Positions 16,811 to 24,973 of a stretch of 64,000 nt of DNA are shown here, in pieces. Numbering within the stretch: position 1 is the first letter of the stretch; the number at the start of each line of letters is the position of its first letter. Source of the DNA: Bradyrhizobium sp. CIAT3101 (GTDB lineage: Bacteria > Pseudomonadota > Alphaproteobacteria > Rhizobiales > Xanthobacteraceae); assembly GCF_029714945.1 (NCBI RefSeq), contig NZ_CP121634.1:6593001-6657000 (forward strand). Direction: 5' to 3'. A program made the position numbers and the translations under genes. Under the pieces are notes generated by a model. The model had not been told where the DNA came from. It made no database searches and saw nothing but the letters and a program-made list of their open reading frames with translations.

Positions 16811-17155
16811 ATGAAGAAGCTGTTCCTGCTATCTGCTGCGGCGCTGATGATCTCGACCGGCGCGTTCGCGCAATCCACCGTGGTGACCACGACCGGAACC
16901 GGTCACGCCGCGGCGATTCAAATCGAGCCGCAATACCGGACGCGGATCAAGTCCTACGTCACCGAGCATCACCTGCGGCCGGTGACGACGAAGGAGAAGA
17001 TCATCGTCGGCGCGACGGTTCCAGGTGATGTCGAGCTCGAGACGGTCCCGGCCGATTGGGGGCCCTCGCTTACGCAATATCGCTACGTCTACTCCGGCGA
17101 ACGCGTGATGCTGGTGGATCCCGGCACACGGACGGTCGTGCAGGAAATCGACTGA
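16811..17155 (+). CDS. DUF1236 family secreted protein
   Basis: 114 residues with signal peptide MKKLFLLSAAALMISTGAFA and a mature part typical of DUF1236 (YVTEHHLRPVTTKEKIIVGATVP, PGTRTVVQEID). These are small periplasmic/envelope proteins abundant in Rhizobiales, of unknown function. Ribosome site GAGGAGGAAG precedes ATG 16811. It is divergent from the small secreted protein at 16439-16672, and the two share a 138-bp promoter region. Confidence 0.85.
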   Translation: MKKLFLLSAAALMISTGAFAQSTVVTTTGTGHAAAIQIEPQYRTRIKSYVTEHHLRPVTTKEKIIVGATVPGDVELETVPADWGPSLTQYRYVYSGERVMLVDPGTRTVVQEID

Positions 17156-17210
17156 GACGTAACGGATGGGCGGCCGCCTCGACAGCGGTCGCCCTCTCGG
17201 AGTTGATCAC

Positions 17211-17303
17211 ATGACATCGCATCGAGAAGCCCGGATCGCCGGCCTCAGCCTGGCGGCCGTCTACGCCGTATGCCTGCTGCTTACGGCCATCAGCATGAGC
17301 TGA
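17211..17303 (+). CDS. Putative 30-residue membrane peptide
   Basis: Reads MTSHREARIAGLSLAAVYAV then CLLLTAISMS and TGA: a basic N-terminus and one hydrophobic helix. CGGAG lies 8 nt before the ATG. It has no close family I recognise, so it is offered only as a plausible small gene downstream of the DUF1236 gene. Confidence 0.35.
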   Translation: MTSHREARIAGLSLAAVYAVCLLLTAISMS

Positions 17304-17412
17304 CGCGTTGACGGCTGCGCTGCAAAATCCCATGCCCCAGGTCGGCACCGCCGGATGCGAAAACCATGGCGCGGCGCGGGTCCTGCCCGTATGGTTCGAC
17401 AAAATCATAAAT

Positions 17413-17430
17413 CCGGCGCCAGAGCGCCGG
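17413..17430 (+). other. Hairpin just before histidine kinase start
   Basis: Perfect CCGGCGC / GCGCCGG stem with a CAGA loop ending 16 nt before the TTG start at 17447. It has no T-run. It could limit ribosome access to the kinase mRNA or be a terminator remnant of the small upstream genes. Confidence 0.4.
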
Positions 17431-17446
17431 AACCGGGACGCCCGCG

Positions 17447-18955
17447 TTGTCAAAGCTCACCCTGCCGGTCCGGCTCGCTCTCCTGGTCACGGGAACGATG
17501 TTGCCGTTGATCGTTTTCGCCGTCGGCCTCGCTTATTCCAACTATCGCCAGGACCGCAGCGACGCGACACGCCGCGTGCTCGAGACGGTGCGAAGCATGC
17601 GCCTCGTGCTCGATTCCGAGGTGCAGCGGATGACGGGCGGCCTGCAGGTGCTCGCGCTCAGCGAGTCCTTGCGCAGGGGCGACTTCGAGAGTTTCCGCCG
17701 CTCCGCAGTCGGGTTCATCAACCAGTATGGCGAGGACAGCGTCCTGCTGCTGGCCGACAAGTCCGGGCAGCAGCTGTTCTCGACGCTGACGACCGACACG
17801 GCGAGCCTGCCGCCGCGCAACAACCGCGACATCGTCGAACGGGTGTTCGCGAGCAAGACGCCGCAATTTTCCGATCTGTTCACCGGCTCGTCCAAGAAGC
17901 GGCCGATCGTCACGGTCGAAGTCCCGGTGCTGCGCGACGGCGAGGTCGTCTACACGCTGTCCTTCAGCCCGCCGATCGACATCTTCCAGCATCTGGTCGA
18001 GCGGCAGCGTCCCGACGACCAATGGACCGTGTCGCTGCTGGACAGCAAGGGCGTCGTTTTCGCCCGCACTCCCAACCCGAATGAAACTTTCGGCAAGCAG
18101 GCCTCGCCGTCGCTGTACGAGGCGATGTTCCGCTCACCCGAGGCGGCTCTGTCGAGCGTGTCGCTCGATGGCGTCGCCCTCGCCTCGGCCTATACGCGCT
18201 CGCGGTTGACCGGCTGGACCGTCGCGGCCGGTGTCACCGAGAGCTCGCTGATCGCGCCGCTCTGGCGCAACATCGCGATCACCAGCCTGATCGGCGGCGT
18301 GCTGCTGCTGGTCGGCCTCACCTTTGCAGTGAGGATGGCGACCACGATCGCGCGCGGCGACATGCTACACAATCTGCTGATCGAAGAGCTCAATCACCGC
18401 GTCAAGAACACGCTGGCGCTGATGCAGGCCATCGCGGTGCAGACGTTTCGCAGCGCCAGCCGCGACGAGCGGACCAAGTTCGAGGGCCGGCTCGGCGCGC
18501 TCGCAGAAGCGCACAATCTCCTCAGCCAGGAAAAGTGGGCAGGCTCGGAGCTGAGGGACGTGATCGCCCGCGCGCTGCGGCCATTCCTGCTGGCCAATCC
18601 CGACCGCATCCGGATGGCGGGACCTGCGGTCCCCTTGTCGCCGCGGCTTGCGGTCGTGCTCTCGATGATCGTGCACGAGATCGCGACCAACGCCGCGAAA
18701 TACGGCGCGCTGTCCAACGAAACCGGCCGGGTCACACTGGACTGGGAAATCATTGCCGACGCGCCGAAGCCGCGGCTTCGACTGATCTGGACCGAGATCG
18801 GTGGCCCACCGGTCACGGCGCCGGTGCAGCGCGGTTTCGGCTCGCGCCTGATCGAGCGCAGCGCGCGGGATCAACTCGGCGGCGAGGCAACGGTCGACTT
18901 TCTGCCGCGCGGCGTGGTCTGCACGGTGACATGCGCGCTGGATGAGGAGCGCTGA
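17447..18955 (+). CDS. Membrane sensor histidine kinase, HWE family
   Basis: 502 residues. One helix at the N-terminus (residues 8-28), a periplasmic Cache-like sensor (about 30-270), a second helix (SLIGGVLLLVGLTFAV), then an HWE kinase core: H-box EELNHRVKNTLALMQAI, N-box MIVHEIATNAAKYGALS, and a G-rich region RGFGSRLIERS. Start is TTG at 17447, giving a compact basic N-terminus before the first helix; no strong ribosome site is visible. No cognate receiver gene is adjacent. The MLE-like gene follows 16 bp later. Confidence 0.88.
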   Translation: MSKLTLPVRLALLVTGTMLPLIVFAVGLAYSNYRQDRSDATRRVLETVRSMRLVLDSEVQRMTGGLQVLALSESLRRGDFESFRRSAVGFINQYGEDSVLLLADKSGQQLFSTLTTDTASLPPRNNRDIVERVFASKTPQFSDLFTGSSKKRPIVTVEVPVLRDGEVVYTLSFSPPIDIFQHLVERQRPDDQWTVSLLDSKGVVFARTPNPNETFGKQASPSLYEAMFRSPEAALSSVSLDGVALASAYTRSRLTGWTVAAGVTESSLIAPLWRNIAITSLIGGVLLLVGLTFAVRMATTIARGDMLHNLLIEELNHRVKNTLALMQAIAVQTFRSASRDERTKFEGRLGALAEAHNLLSQEKWAGSELRDVIARALRPFLLANPDRIRMAGPAVPLSPRLAVVLSMIVHEIATNAAKYGALSNETGRVTLDWEIIADAPKPRLRLIWTEIGGPPVTAPVQRGFGSRLIERSARDQLGGEATVDFLPRGVVCTVTCALDEER

Positions 18956-18971
18956 ACGGGGGACATCGGCG

Positions 18972-20114
18972 ATGAAGATCACAAAAATTCGCACGCACAT
19001 CCTCGAGGCAAAGCTCTCGCAGCCCTTCGCTTATTCGCGTGCCTGGTACGACAGCCGCACCGCGATGCTGGTCGAGATCGAGACAGACGCCGGCCTGACC
19101 GGCTGGGGCGAGTGCTACGGGCCGGCACGGATGACGGCGGCCGTGGTCAACAGCGTGGCGCCTTGGCTGGTCGGCGAAGATCCCCTGCGCACCGACGTGC
19201 TGTGGCAGAAGATCTATGCCCGCCTGCGCGATCACGGCCAGAAGGGCGTCGTGATCCAGGGCCTGAGCGGCATCGACATCGCGCTGTGGGACATCAAGGG
19301 CAAGCATTTCGGCGTGCCCGCACATCAACTGCTCGGCGGCGCCGCGCGCAAGGAAGTGCAGGCCTATGCGACCGGGCTCTACCGGCGAAGATCGGGCGAT
19401 CCGCTCAAATATCTGCCGGATGAAGCGGCCGGTTATGCCGCGGAAGGCTTCCGCGCCGTGAAGCTGAAGGTCGGCTTCGGCATCACCGAGGACGCCGCCG
19501 TGACGCGCGCCGTGCGCGAGGCAATCGGCGACGATGTCGCGCTGATGGTCGACGCCAACCACGCCTATGACGCGGTCGCCGCGATCCGGCTCGGCCGTCT
19601 GATCGAACCCCACGACATCGGATGGTTCGAGGAGCCGGTACCGCCGGAGGATGTCGCGGGCTATCGCGCCGTGAAATCCGCGCTGACAATTCCGATCGCC
19701 GGCGGCGAGTGCGAATTCACGCGCTTCGGCTTCCGCGACCTGTTTGCTTCGCACGCGCTCGACATCGCCCAGCCTGACACCTGCGCGGCCGGCGGCCTCA
19801 CCGAATGCAAGAAGATCGCCGACATGAGCGAGGCGTTCGGCATCCGCTACAATCCACATGTCTGGGGCACCGGGATTGCGATCGCGGCCTCGCTGCAGCT
19901 CCTCGCCGTGTTGCCGTCGCACACGCCGACATCGCTGGCGCCGCTCGAGCCGCTGCTGGAATTCGACCGCACCGAGCATCCAATCCGGCAGGCGATCTTG
20001 AAAGAGCCGATCGAACACGCAAACGGCGTCGTTCGCGTGCCTGAGGGCCCTGGGCTCGGCATCGAGATCGACCGCGAGGCGCTGGCGCGCTTCGCGGTCG
20101 GCTCGTCGACTTAA
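18972..20114 (+). CDS. Mandelate racemase/muconate lactonising enzyme family protein
   Basis: Enolase-superfamily enzyme, 380 residues, with an N-terminal capping domain and C-terminal modified TIM barrel. Catalytic KLK (FRAVKLKVG) at about residues 165-167, metal ligands Asp (DANHAYD), Glu (FEEPV) and Glu (GGECEF), and a His in NPHVWG, the His-Asp arrangement of the mandelate racemase or acid-sugar dehydratase subgroup. Start ATG 18972 follows GGGGGACATCGGCG. Substrate not defined; a sugar-acid dehydratase or racemase is most likely. Confidence 0.87.
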   Translation: MKITKIRTHILEAKLSQPFAYSRAWYDSRTAMLVEIETDAGLTGWGECYGPARMTAAVVNSVAPWLVGEDPLRTDVLWQKIYARLRDHGQKGVVIQGLSGIDIALWDIKGKHFGVPAHQLLGGAARKEVQAYATGLYRRRSGDPLKYLPDEAAGYAAEGFRAVKLKVGFGITEDAAVTRAVREAIGDDVALMVDANHAYDAVAAIRLGRLIEPHDIGWFEEPVPPEDVAGYRAVKSALTIPIAGGECEFTRFGFRDLFASHALDIAQPDTCAAGGLTECKKIADMSEAFGIRYNPHVWGTGIAIAASLQLLAVLPSHTPTSLAPLEPLLEFDRTEHPIRQAILKEPIEHANGVVRVPEGPGLGIEIDREALARFAVGSST

Positions 20115-20127
20115 TGTCCAGTGGAGA

Positions 20128-20592
20128 TCACGACAGTCCGGGAACACCATTGGGTCCGGACTTCATGGCGGCCTGCGCGCTATAGGCCCCCGGTCCGTAA
20201 GTCGCGATCATCGCGAGAGCCCCGAGCAGGCCGAGATTCTTCAGGAAGTTGATGGTCTGCATCACGACCTGAGCTTCCGGCGCGGCCCAGAAATTGTGGA
20301 ACATCAGCGTGGCTGCGATGGTGAACGGGATCAGGATCGCCGCGGCAGGCCGCGCGAACAGGCCGAGCAGCAATGCCGCGCCGCCTCCGAGTTCAACCGT
20401 CAGTGCACCCGCGGCGAGCAACGCACCGAAGCCGTCGGCGCCACCAGGCAGCCGGCTCGCCGTCGCGGTGAATGCCATCACCTTTCCGACGCCGCTATAG
20501 AGAAACAGTGGCGCGATCGCGACGCGTGCGAACAGAAGCACCCAGCTCTCGAGCGGGCCTGCGGTATCAGCGGAACGGGTCGAAGTCGGCAT
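20128..20592 (-). CDS. DoxX family membrane protein
   Basis: 154 residues with four predicted helices typical of DoxX (LFLYSGVGKVMAF, LTVELGGGAALLLGLFARPAAAILIPF, TLMFHNFWAA, LGLLGALAMIATYGPG). DoxX proteins are inner-membrane components linked to redox or thiol stress; the exact role is unresolved. A clear AGGAGACAGGAC site precedes ATG 20592. Starts 27 bp after the AAHS transporter and so is likely the third gene of the resorcylate operon. Confidence 0.88.
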   Translation of the reverse strand: MPTSTRSADTAGPLESWVLLFARVAIAPLFLYSGVGKVMAFTATASRLPGGADGFGALLAAGALTVELGGGAALLLGLFARPAAAILIPFTIAATLMFHNFWAAPEAQVVMQTINFLKNLGLLGALAMIATYGPGAYSAQAAMKSGPNGVPGLS

Positions 20593-20619
20593 GTCCTGTC
20601 TCCTGTGGTGAATATCTTG

Positions 20620-21978
20620 TCATTCCGCCGGCGCAACATCCGCGCGCGGCAGGCGGTTGGCCGCGGCGATGCTGAGCGATCCGATCGCCAGCGCACCGAC
20701 GATCGACGCGCCGCCGATCGCCCAGAACACCGCATCCGGGCCGCCGGTGACCTGCTGCAGCAGGCCGATCACATAAGGCCCGAGGATCGCGCCCACGCGG
20801 CCGATGCCCAACTCCATCCCGACGCCGCTGGCGCGGAAGCAGGTCTCGTAGGAACCCGCGGTGAAATTGTTCAGCACATGCTGCGCGCCGATGATGCAGA
20901 AGCCGGCAATCGCGACGATGGCGAGATTGACGCCGTGACCGCTGACGAAGACGAGCGCCAGCACGGCAATGCCACCGGTGATCCACCAGGTCGCGAGGTA
21001 GCGGGGCGTCAGCGCAAAATTGCGGTCGGCCAGCATCGCAAGCGTAAGACCGCCGATGAAGGACATCGCCTGCATCAGCGCGCCGAAGCCGAAGGAAGCC
21101 GCAAAAGTCTCGCCGCGTTTCAGCATGACGGTCGGAATCCAGCCGGTGAGGCCGAAGATCGCAAACAGCGTAAGGAACGCCGTGAACCAGATGGTCAGGG
21201 AGACGCGGCGATAGCGCGGGCCCAGCAACGCACGGATCGTGCTCCCGGAAACCTCGCTGTCGACGGCTGCGAACGTCGCGTCCCGATAGATCGCCGCCCG
21301 CTCCGGTCGCAGTCGCGCAAGCAAGGCACGCAGCTCCGGGACACGCGCGCGCGAAGCCAGGAAGCGCGGGCTCTCGGGCAGAATGGCGTGGGCCACGAAA
21401 GTCAACGGGATCGACAGCGCACCGACATAATAGAGAATCTGCCAGCCATGTTGCGGCGTCAGGAACACACCGACGAGACCGGCCGCGACGCCGCCGAGCG
21501 ACCAGCCCAGCGTCACGCCCCACAGCGAGAACGTGTTGCTGACGCGCTTCGGCGCGAGCTCGTTGATGAAGGTCGTCCCGAGCGGCAGCAGCACGCCGAG
21601 ACCGAGCCCCGTGGCAAAGCGCAAGGCGCAATAGCTCCAGAAATCGCTGGCCAGCATCGCGGTCAGCAATGTGAAGACGTTGACGATCCACAGGCCCGCC
21701 AGCAGCGTGCCGCGCCGGCCGAAGCGATCGGCGATGCTGCCGTGGCCGATTGCACCGAACAGGAAGCCGAACAGACCCGAGCTCACCAGCAGCCCCGCCT
21801 GACTTGGCGCGAGCCCCCAGGGCTGCATGACATAGTGGATGACATAGGCCGGATTGAAGGTGTCATAGCCATCGAACAACGTGATGAGCGTGATCAGGAT
21901 TCCGAGCAGCTTGTGGAATGGACCGATCGCGGCGCCGGACAGCTCCTCATGCACGTCGATTTCGGACGAGATGCTCAC
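20620..21978 (-). CDS. MFS aromatic acid transporter (AAHS family)
   Basis: 452-residue twelve-helix MFS permease. AAHS hallmarks: FDGYDTFNPAYVIHYV in helix 1 (DGxD), GSIADRFGRRGTLL in loop 2-3, and RFATGLGLGVLLPLGTTFINELAPKR in helices 4-5. GTG start at 21976-21978 with TGGAGGCAACCC immediately upstream; the frame remains open further upstream but inside the decarboxylase. Overlaps the decarboxylase end by 32 bp, indicating translational coupling. Likely imports gamma-resorcylate or a related hydroxybenzoate. Confidence 0.9.
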   Translation of the reverse strand: MSISSEIDVHEELSGAAIGPFHKLLGILITLITLFDGYDTFNPAYVIHYVMQPWGLAPSQAGLLVSSGLFGFLFGAIGHGSIADRFGRRGTLLAGLWIVNVFTLLTAMLASDFWSYCALRFATGLGLGVLLPLGTTFINELAPKRVSNTFSLWGVTLGWSLGGVAAGLVGVFLTPQHGWQILYYVGALSIPLTFVAHAILPESPRFLASRARVPELRALLARLRPERAAIYRDATFAAVDSEVSGSTIRALLGPRYRRVSLTIWFTAFLTLFAIFGLTGWIPTVMLKRGETFAASFGFGALMQAMSFIGGLTLAMLADRNFALTPRYLATWWITGGIAVLALVFVSGHGVNLAIVAIAGFCIIGAQHVLNNFTAGSYETCFRASGVGMELGIGRVGAILGPYVIGLLQQVTGGPDAVFWAIGGASIVGALAIGSLSIAAANRLPRADVAPAE

Positions 21979-23014
21979 GGGTTGCCTCCATTGAAACTGA
22001 TGATGTCTTCTGCTCTGCGGCAGATTGAATTGTCGTCTCGCCGAGCCCGAACAAGGCGCGGGCGTTGTCGCGGCCGATCTTGATGCGATCTCCTTCGGAG
22101 ATCGTCGCGGTGTCGAACCAGTCGGCGGCGTCGTCGATGTTCTCGAACGGCCAGTCGGCGGAGAACAGGATGCGGTCGGCACCGATCTCGAGCATGGCGT
22201 CGATCAGCGCCTGGGTGCGGAAATTGCCCGACGTGGTGATGTAGAAATTCTCCCGGAAATAGTCGGCGATCTTGCGCTGCGCCGGATAGGCGTTCTGGGT
22301 CCGCATCCACTTGTTGTGATTGTCGACCCGCCACATCGAGTAAGGCAGCCCCTCGCCCATGTGACCGAGGATGATCTGCAGGTTCGGATAGGCGTCGAAC
22401 AGGCCGGAGCCCATCAGGCGCAAGGCATGCACCGCGGTTTCCTGACCGAACGCCCAGGTCGGCCCCAACAGCCAGCGATGTCCCTCGTAGATCGCCGCGT
22501 CCTTCGCCAGGGGGTTGCGCGGGTGCAGATAAAAGGGAACGCCGAGGCGCTCGGCTTCCGCCCAGAACGGCCAGAACTCCTTGCGATCGTAATAGATCGC
22601 GTGATCGGTGCCCGCGAGCTCGCTGAAGCCGTTGACCAGCGCGCCACGAAAGCCGAGCGTGCTGACGCAGCGGTCGAGCTCGCGCGCGGCGCCTTCCGGA
22701 TCCTGCATCGGAAGCGCCGCAAGTCCCTGAAAGCGGTCCGGCCGCCTTGCGACTTGCTCGGCGAGAAAGTCGTTGGCTCGGCGCGACAGGTCCAGAGCAC
22801 GATTGCGGTCCGGAATCGCCTGCACGGCCGGTGCGTTCAGCGACAGCAGCATCAGCTCGATGCCGTGAGCGTCCATCTCGGCGAGACGCCGCTCGTGGAT
22901 GTCGAGCAGCCGCGCCTTGAGCTCGATCCAGTCCTGGGCCGGCGCGAAGCCCGCGCTGTCCTGGACGGTGTCCTCCATCGCGAAATGCTCTTCGAGCGCG
23001 ATCTTGCCCTGCAT
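21947..23014 (-). CDS. Gamma-resorcylate (2,6-dihydroxybenzoate) decarboxylase
   Basis: Amidohydrolase-superfamily TIM barrel, 355 residues. From memory it aligns almost end to end with the Rhizobium enzyme: MQGKIALEEHFA start, SLNAPAVQAIPDR, LLGPTWAFGQETAVHALRLM, ILGHMGEGLPY, and RILFSADWPFENID. Metal ligands are at the canonical positions: Glu8, His10, His164, Asp287; His218 and Glu221 complete the site. It converts gamma-resorcylate to resorcinol. About 30 extra C-terminal residues overlap the transporter start. Start ATG 23014 with AAGGAACGACGTC. Divergent from a MarR gene. Confidence 0.9.
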   Translation of the reverse strand: MQGKIALEEHFAMEDTVQDSAGFAPAQDWIELKARLLDIHERRLAEMDAHGIELMLLSLNAPAVQAIPDRNRALDLSRRANDFLAEQVARRPDRFQGLAALPMQDPEGAARELDRCVSTLGFRGALVNGFSELAGTDHAIYYDRKEFWPFWAEAERLGVPFYLHPRNPLAKDAAIYEGHRWLLGPTWAFGQETAVHALRLMGSGLFDAYPNLQIILGHMGEGLPYSMWRVDNHNKWMRTQNAYPAQRKIADYFRENFYITTSGNFRTQALIDAMLEIGADRILFSADWPFENIDDAADWFDTATISEGDRIKIGRDNARALFGLGETTIQSAAEQKTSSVSMEATREHLVRNRRA

Positions 23015-23074
23015 GACGTCGTTCCTTCGGCTTGCTTTCGGCGTTGACAATGCAAAGCACCTGATCCAAATACT

Positions 23075-23123
23075 TGTCAATGAGAAAGTTGCATTTGCAA
23101 ATGATTGAAATGCAAATATTGCA
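23075..23123. promoter_or_regulatory. Divergent promoter with two tandem palindromes (candidate MarR operator)
   Basis: Perfect palindrome CATTTGCAAATG at 23092-23103 and TGCAA-ATA-TTGCA at 23111-23123, centres about 19.5 bp apart. A minus-strand TTGACA (23075-23080) lies just inside, fitting the -35 box of the decarboxylase promoter. The position and symmetry suit binding by the adjacent MarR regulator. Confidence 0.6.
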
Positions 23124-23190
23124 CATGCGAAGGTTGGCGCTTAATCCGGGCGGAGCTCTCCTGCCAGGACCCAAGCCCGGACCTAAACTC

Positions 23191-23736
23191 ATGTATCGAT
23201 TTTCGAATTCGCTTCCCTATCTGCTCGCCCGGCTGGGCGTCCGCATGGGCGATCTGTTCACGCGTGTGATACGTCACGAGAAGTTGACGCTGCCGATGTA
23301 CCGTGTGCTGGCCGCGCTGTCGGAGCAGGGCCATCCGTTGCGCCTCGGCGAGATCGCCGAGCTCACGTCGGCCGACGTATCCACGCTGTCGCGCATCGTC
23401 GCGGAGATGAGCCGCACGGGCCTGTTGACGCGCGACCGACCGGAGAATGACCAGCGCAGCCTTCAAGTCGCATTGACGCCCAAGGGCGCAGAGCTCGCCG
23501 GACGGCTGATGCCGCTCGCCGCCTATTATGAAGAGGTCGTCACCGGCAGCATGTCCGCCAAGGAGGCGGCCGAGCTCAAGCGCGTGCTGGTCGATCTCTA
23601 TCACAACATCGATCGGCTCGAGCAGGAAGTCGAAGCCGGTTTGATCAGCGTCGCGCCGCCGGCCAAGTCGAAAGACGAGCGCGCCGAGACACGCGGCAAG
23701 GTGAACCTGCCGCGCGGAAAGACATCAAGGAAATAG
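23191..23736 (+). CDS. MarR family transcriptional regulator
   Basis: Winged-helix regulator, 181 residues from the chosen ATG 23191 (MYRFSNSLPYLLARLG). The wHTH region is LRLGEIAELTSADVSTLSRIVAEMSRTGLLTR, followed by wing RDRPENDQRSLQVALT. The open frame extends to 23074, but that would place coding sequence over the palindromic operator, so 23191 (or 23125) is preferred. Probably controls the divergent decarboxylase operon and the FAD hydroxylase 16 bp downstream in response to an aromatic acid. Confidence 0.88.
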   Translation: MYRFSNSLPYLLARLGVRMGDLFTRVIRHEKLTLPMYRVLAALSEQGHPLRLGEIAELTSADVSTLSRIVAEMSRTGLLTRDRPENDQRSLQVALTPKGAELAGRLMPLAAYYEEVVTGSMSAKEAAELKRVLVDLYHNIDRLEQEVEAGLISVAPPAKSKDERAETRGKVNLPRGKTSRK

Positions 23737-23752
23737 AGAAACAGGAGAGGAC

Positions 23753-24964
23753 ATGCGACAGGATCCCATCATCATCGCGGGCGGCGGCATCGGCGGACTT
23801 GCAGCCGCAATCGCGCTGGCGCAAAAGGGTTTCCCGGTCACGGTCCTCGAGCGCGCATCGCGCTATCAGGAGATCGGCGCCGGCATTCAGCTCGGTCCCA
23901 ATGCATTTCACGCCTTCGATCGTCTTGCGCTCGGTGATGCCGCGCGCGCGATTGCCGTTTTCATCGATCAGCTCCGCCTGATGGACGCGATCTCGGCGGA
24001 GGAGATCACCAATATCGATCTGACCAGCTATTTTCGCCGGCGCTTCGGCAATCCCTATGCCGTGGTCCACCGCGGCGATTTGCACGGCATCTTCGTCCGT
24101 GCCTGCGAGGCGGATGCGAACATCACACTGCGAACCGACTGCGATGTGGTCGGCTACGAGCAGATTGGCACACGCGCCACGGCCCTGCTCAAGTCCGGTG
24201 AGCGCATCTCGGGATGCCTGCTGATCGGCGCCGACGGGCTGCGTTCCCGCATTCGCCAGCAGATGGTCGGCGACGGCGCGCCGCGGATCGCCGGCCACAC
24301 CACTTATCGCTCGGTGATCCCGACCGAAGAGATGCCGGAGGACCTGCGCTGGAACGCCGCGACGCTGTGGGCCGGCGCCAAATGCCACCTCGTGCACTAC
24401 CCGCTGTCAGGCTGGAAGGTATTTAATCTTGCAATCACCTGCCACAACGATCCGGCGGAGGCGTTCGCGGCCAGACCCGTGACCCATGACGAGGTGCTCG
24501 AAGGTTTTCGCGACGTGCATCCCCGCGCCAAGGCGATTATCCATCACGGCAAGGACTGGAAGGCCTGGGTGACCTGCGATCGCGATCCGACCGATCGCTG
24601 GATCGACCGGCGCGTCGTGCTGCTCGGCGACGCCGCGCATCCGATGCTGCAATATTTCGCGCAAGGCGCCTGCATGGCGCTGGAGGATGCCGTCGCTCTC
24701 GCCGACGAACTCGATGCCGCCGAAGGCGACCCCGCCCACGCGCTCGAGCGATACAGGAATGCGCGACTGCTGCGCACCGCACGCGTCCAGCTTGGGGCGC
24801 GCGAGCTCGGCGACCACGTCTATCATCCCTCGGGCGTCCATGCGCTGCTGCGCAATCAGCTCATGCGCGAGACCAGCCTTGAGCGCTTCTGCGAGAACCT
24901 CGCCTGGCTCTATCAGGATCCGTTCGCGGAACGGCCGTCGGACGTGACAAGAAAGATCGCGTAG
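23753..24964 (+). CDS. FAD-dependent aromatic hydroxylase (3-hydroxybenzoate 6-hydroxylase/salicylate hydroxylase-like)
   Basis: Group A flavoprotein monooxygenase, 403 residues. GxGxxG FAD motif IIAGGGIGGLAAAIAL (residues 6-22), the DG motif LIGADGLRSRIRQQ and the GD motif RVVLLGDAAHPMLQYFAQGACMALEDA. The GAGIQLGPNAFHAFDRLALG region is typical of 3-hydroxybenzoate 6-hydroxylase and salicylate 1-hydroxylase homologues. Ribosome site ACAGGAGAGGAC before ATG 23753. Downstream of the MarR gene and likely co-transcribed. It might hydroxylate resorcinol or a hydroxybenzoate; the exact substrate is undecided. Confidence 0.85.
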   Translation: MRQDPIIIAGGGIGGLAAAIALAQKGFPVTVLERASRYQEIGAGIQLGPNAFHAFDRLALGDAARAIAVFIDQLRLMDAISAEEITNIDLTSYFRRRFGNPYAVVHRGDLHGIFVRACEADANITLRTDCDVVGYEQIGTRATALLKSGERISGCLLIGADGLRSRIRQQMVGDGAPRIAGHTTYRSVIPTEEMPEDLRWNAATLWAGAKCHLVHYPLSGWKVFNLAITCHNDPAEAFAARPVTHDEVLEGFRDVHPRAKAIIHHGKDWKAWVTCDRDPTDRWIDRRVVLLGDAAHPMLQYFAQGACMALEDAVALADELDAAEGDPAHALERYRNARLLRTARVQLGARELGDHVYHPSGVHALLRNQLMRETSLERFCENLAWLYQDPFAERPSDVTRKIA

Positions 24965-24973
24965 CCCTCGGCG

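Noticed and set aside
23074..23190. N-terminal extension of the MarR protein from 23074
   Set aside because: It would place coding sequence over the palindromic operator and adds residues with no similarity to MarR proteins.
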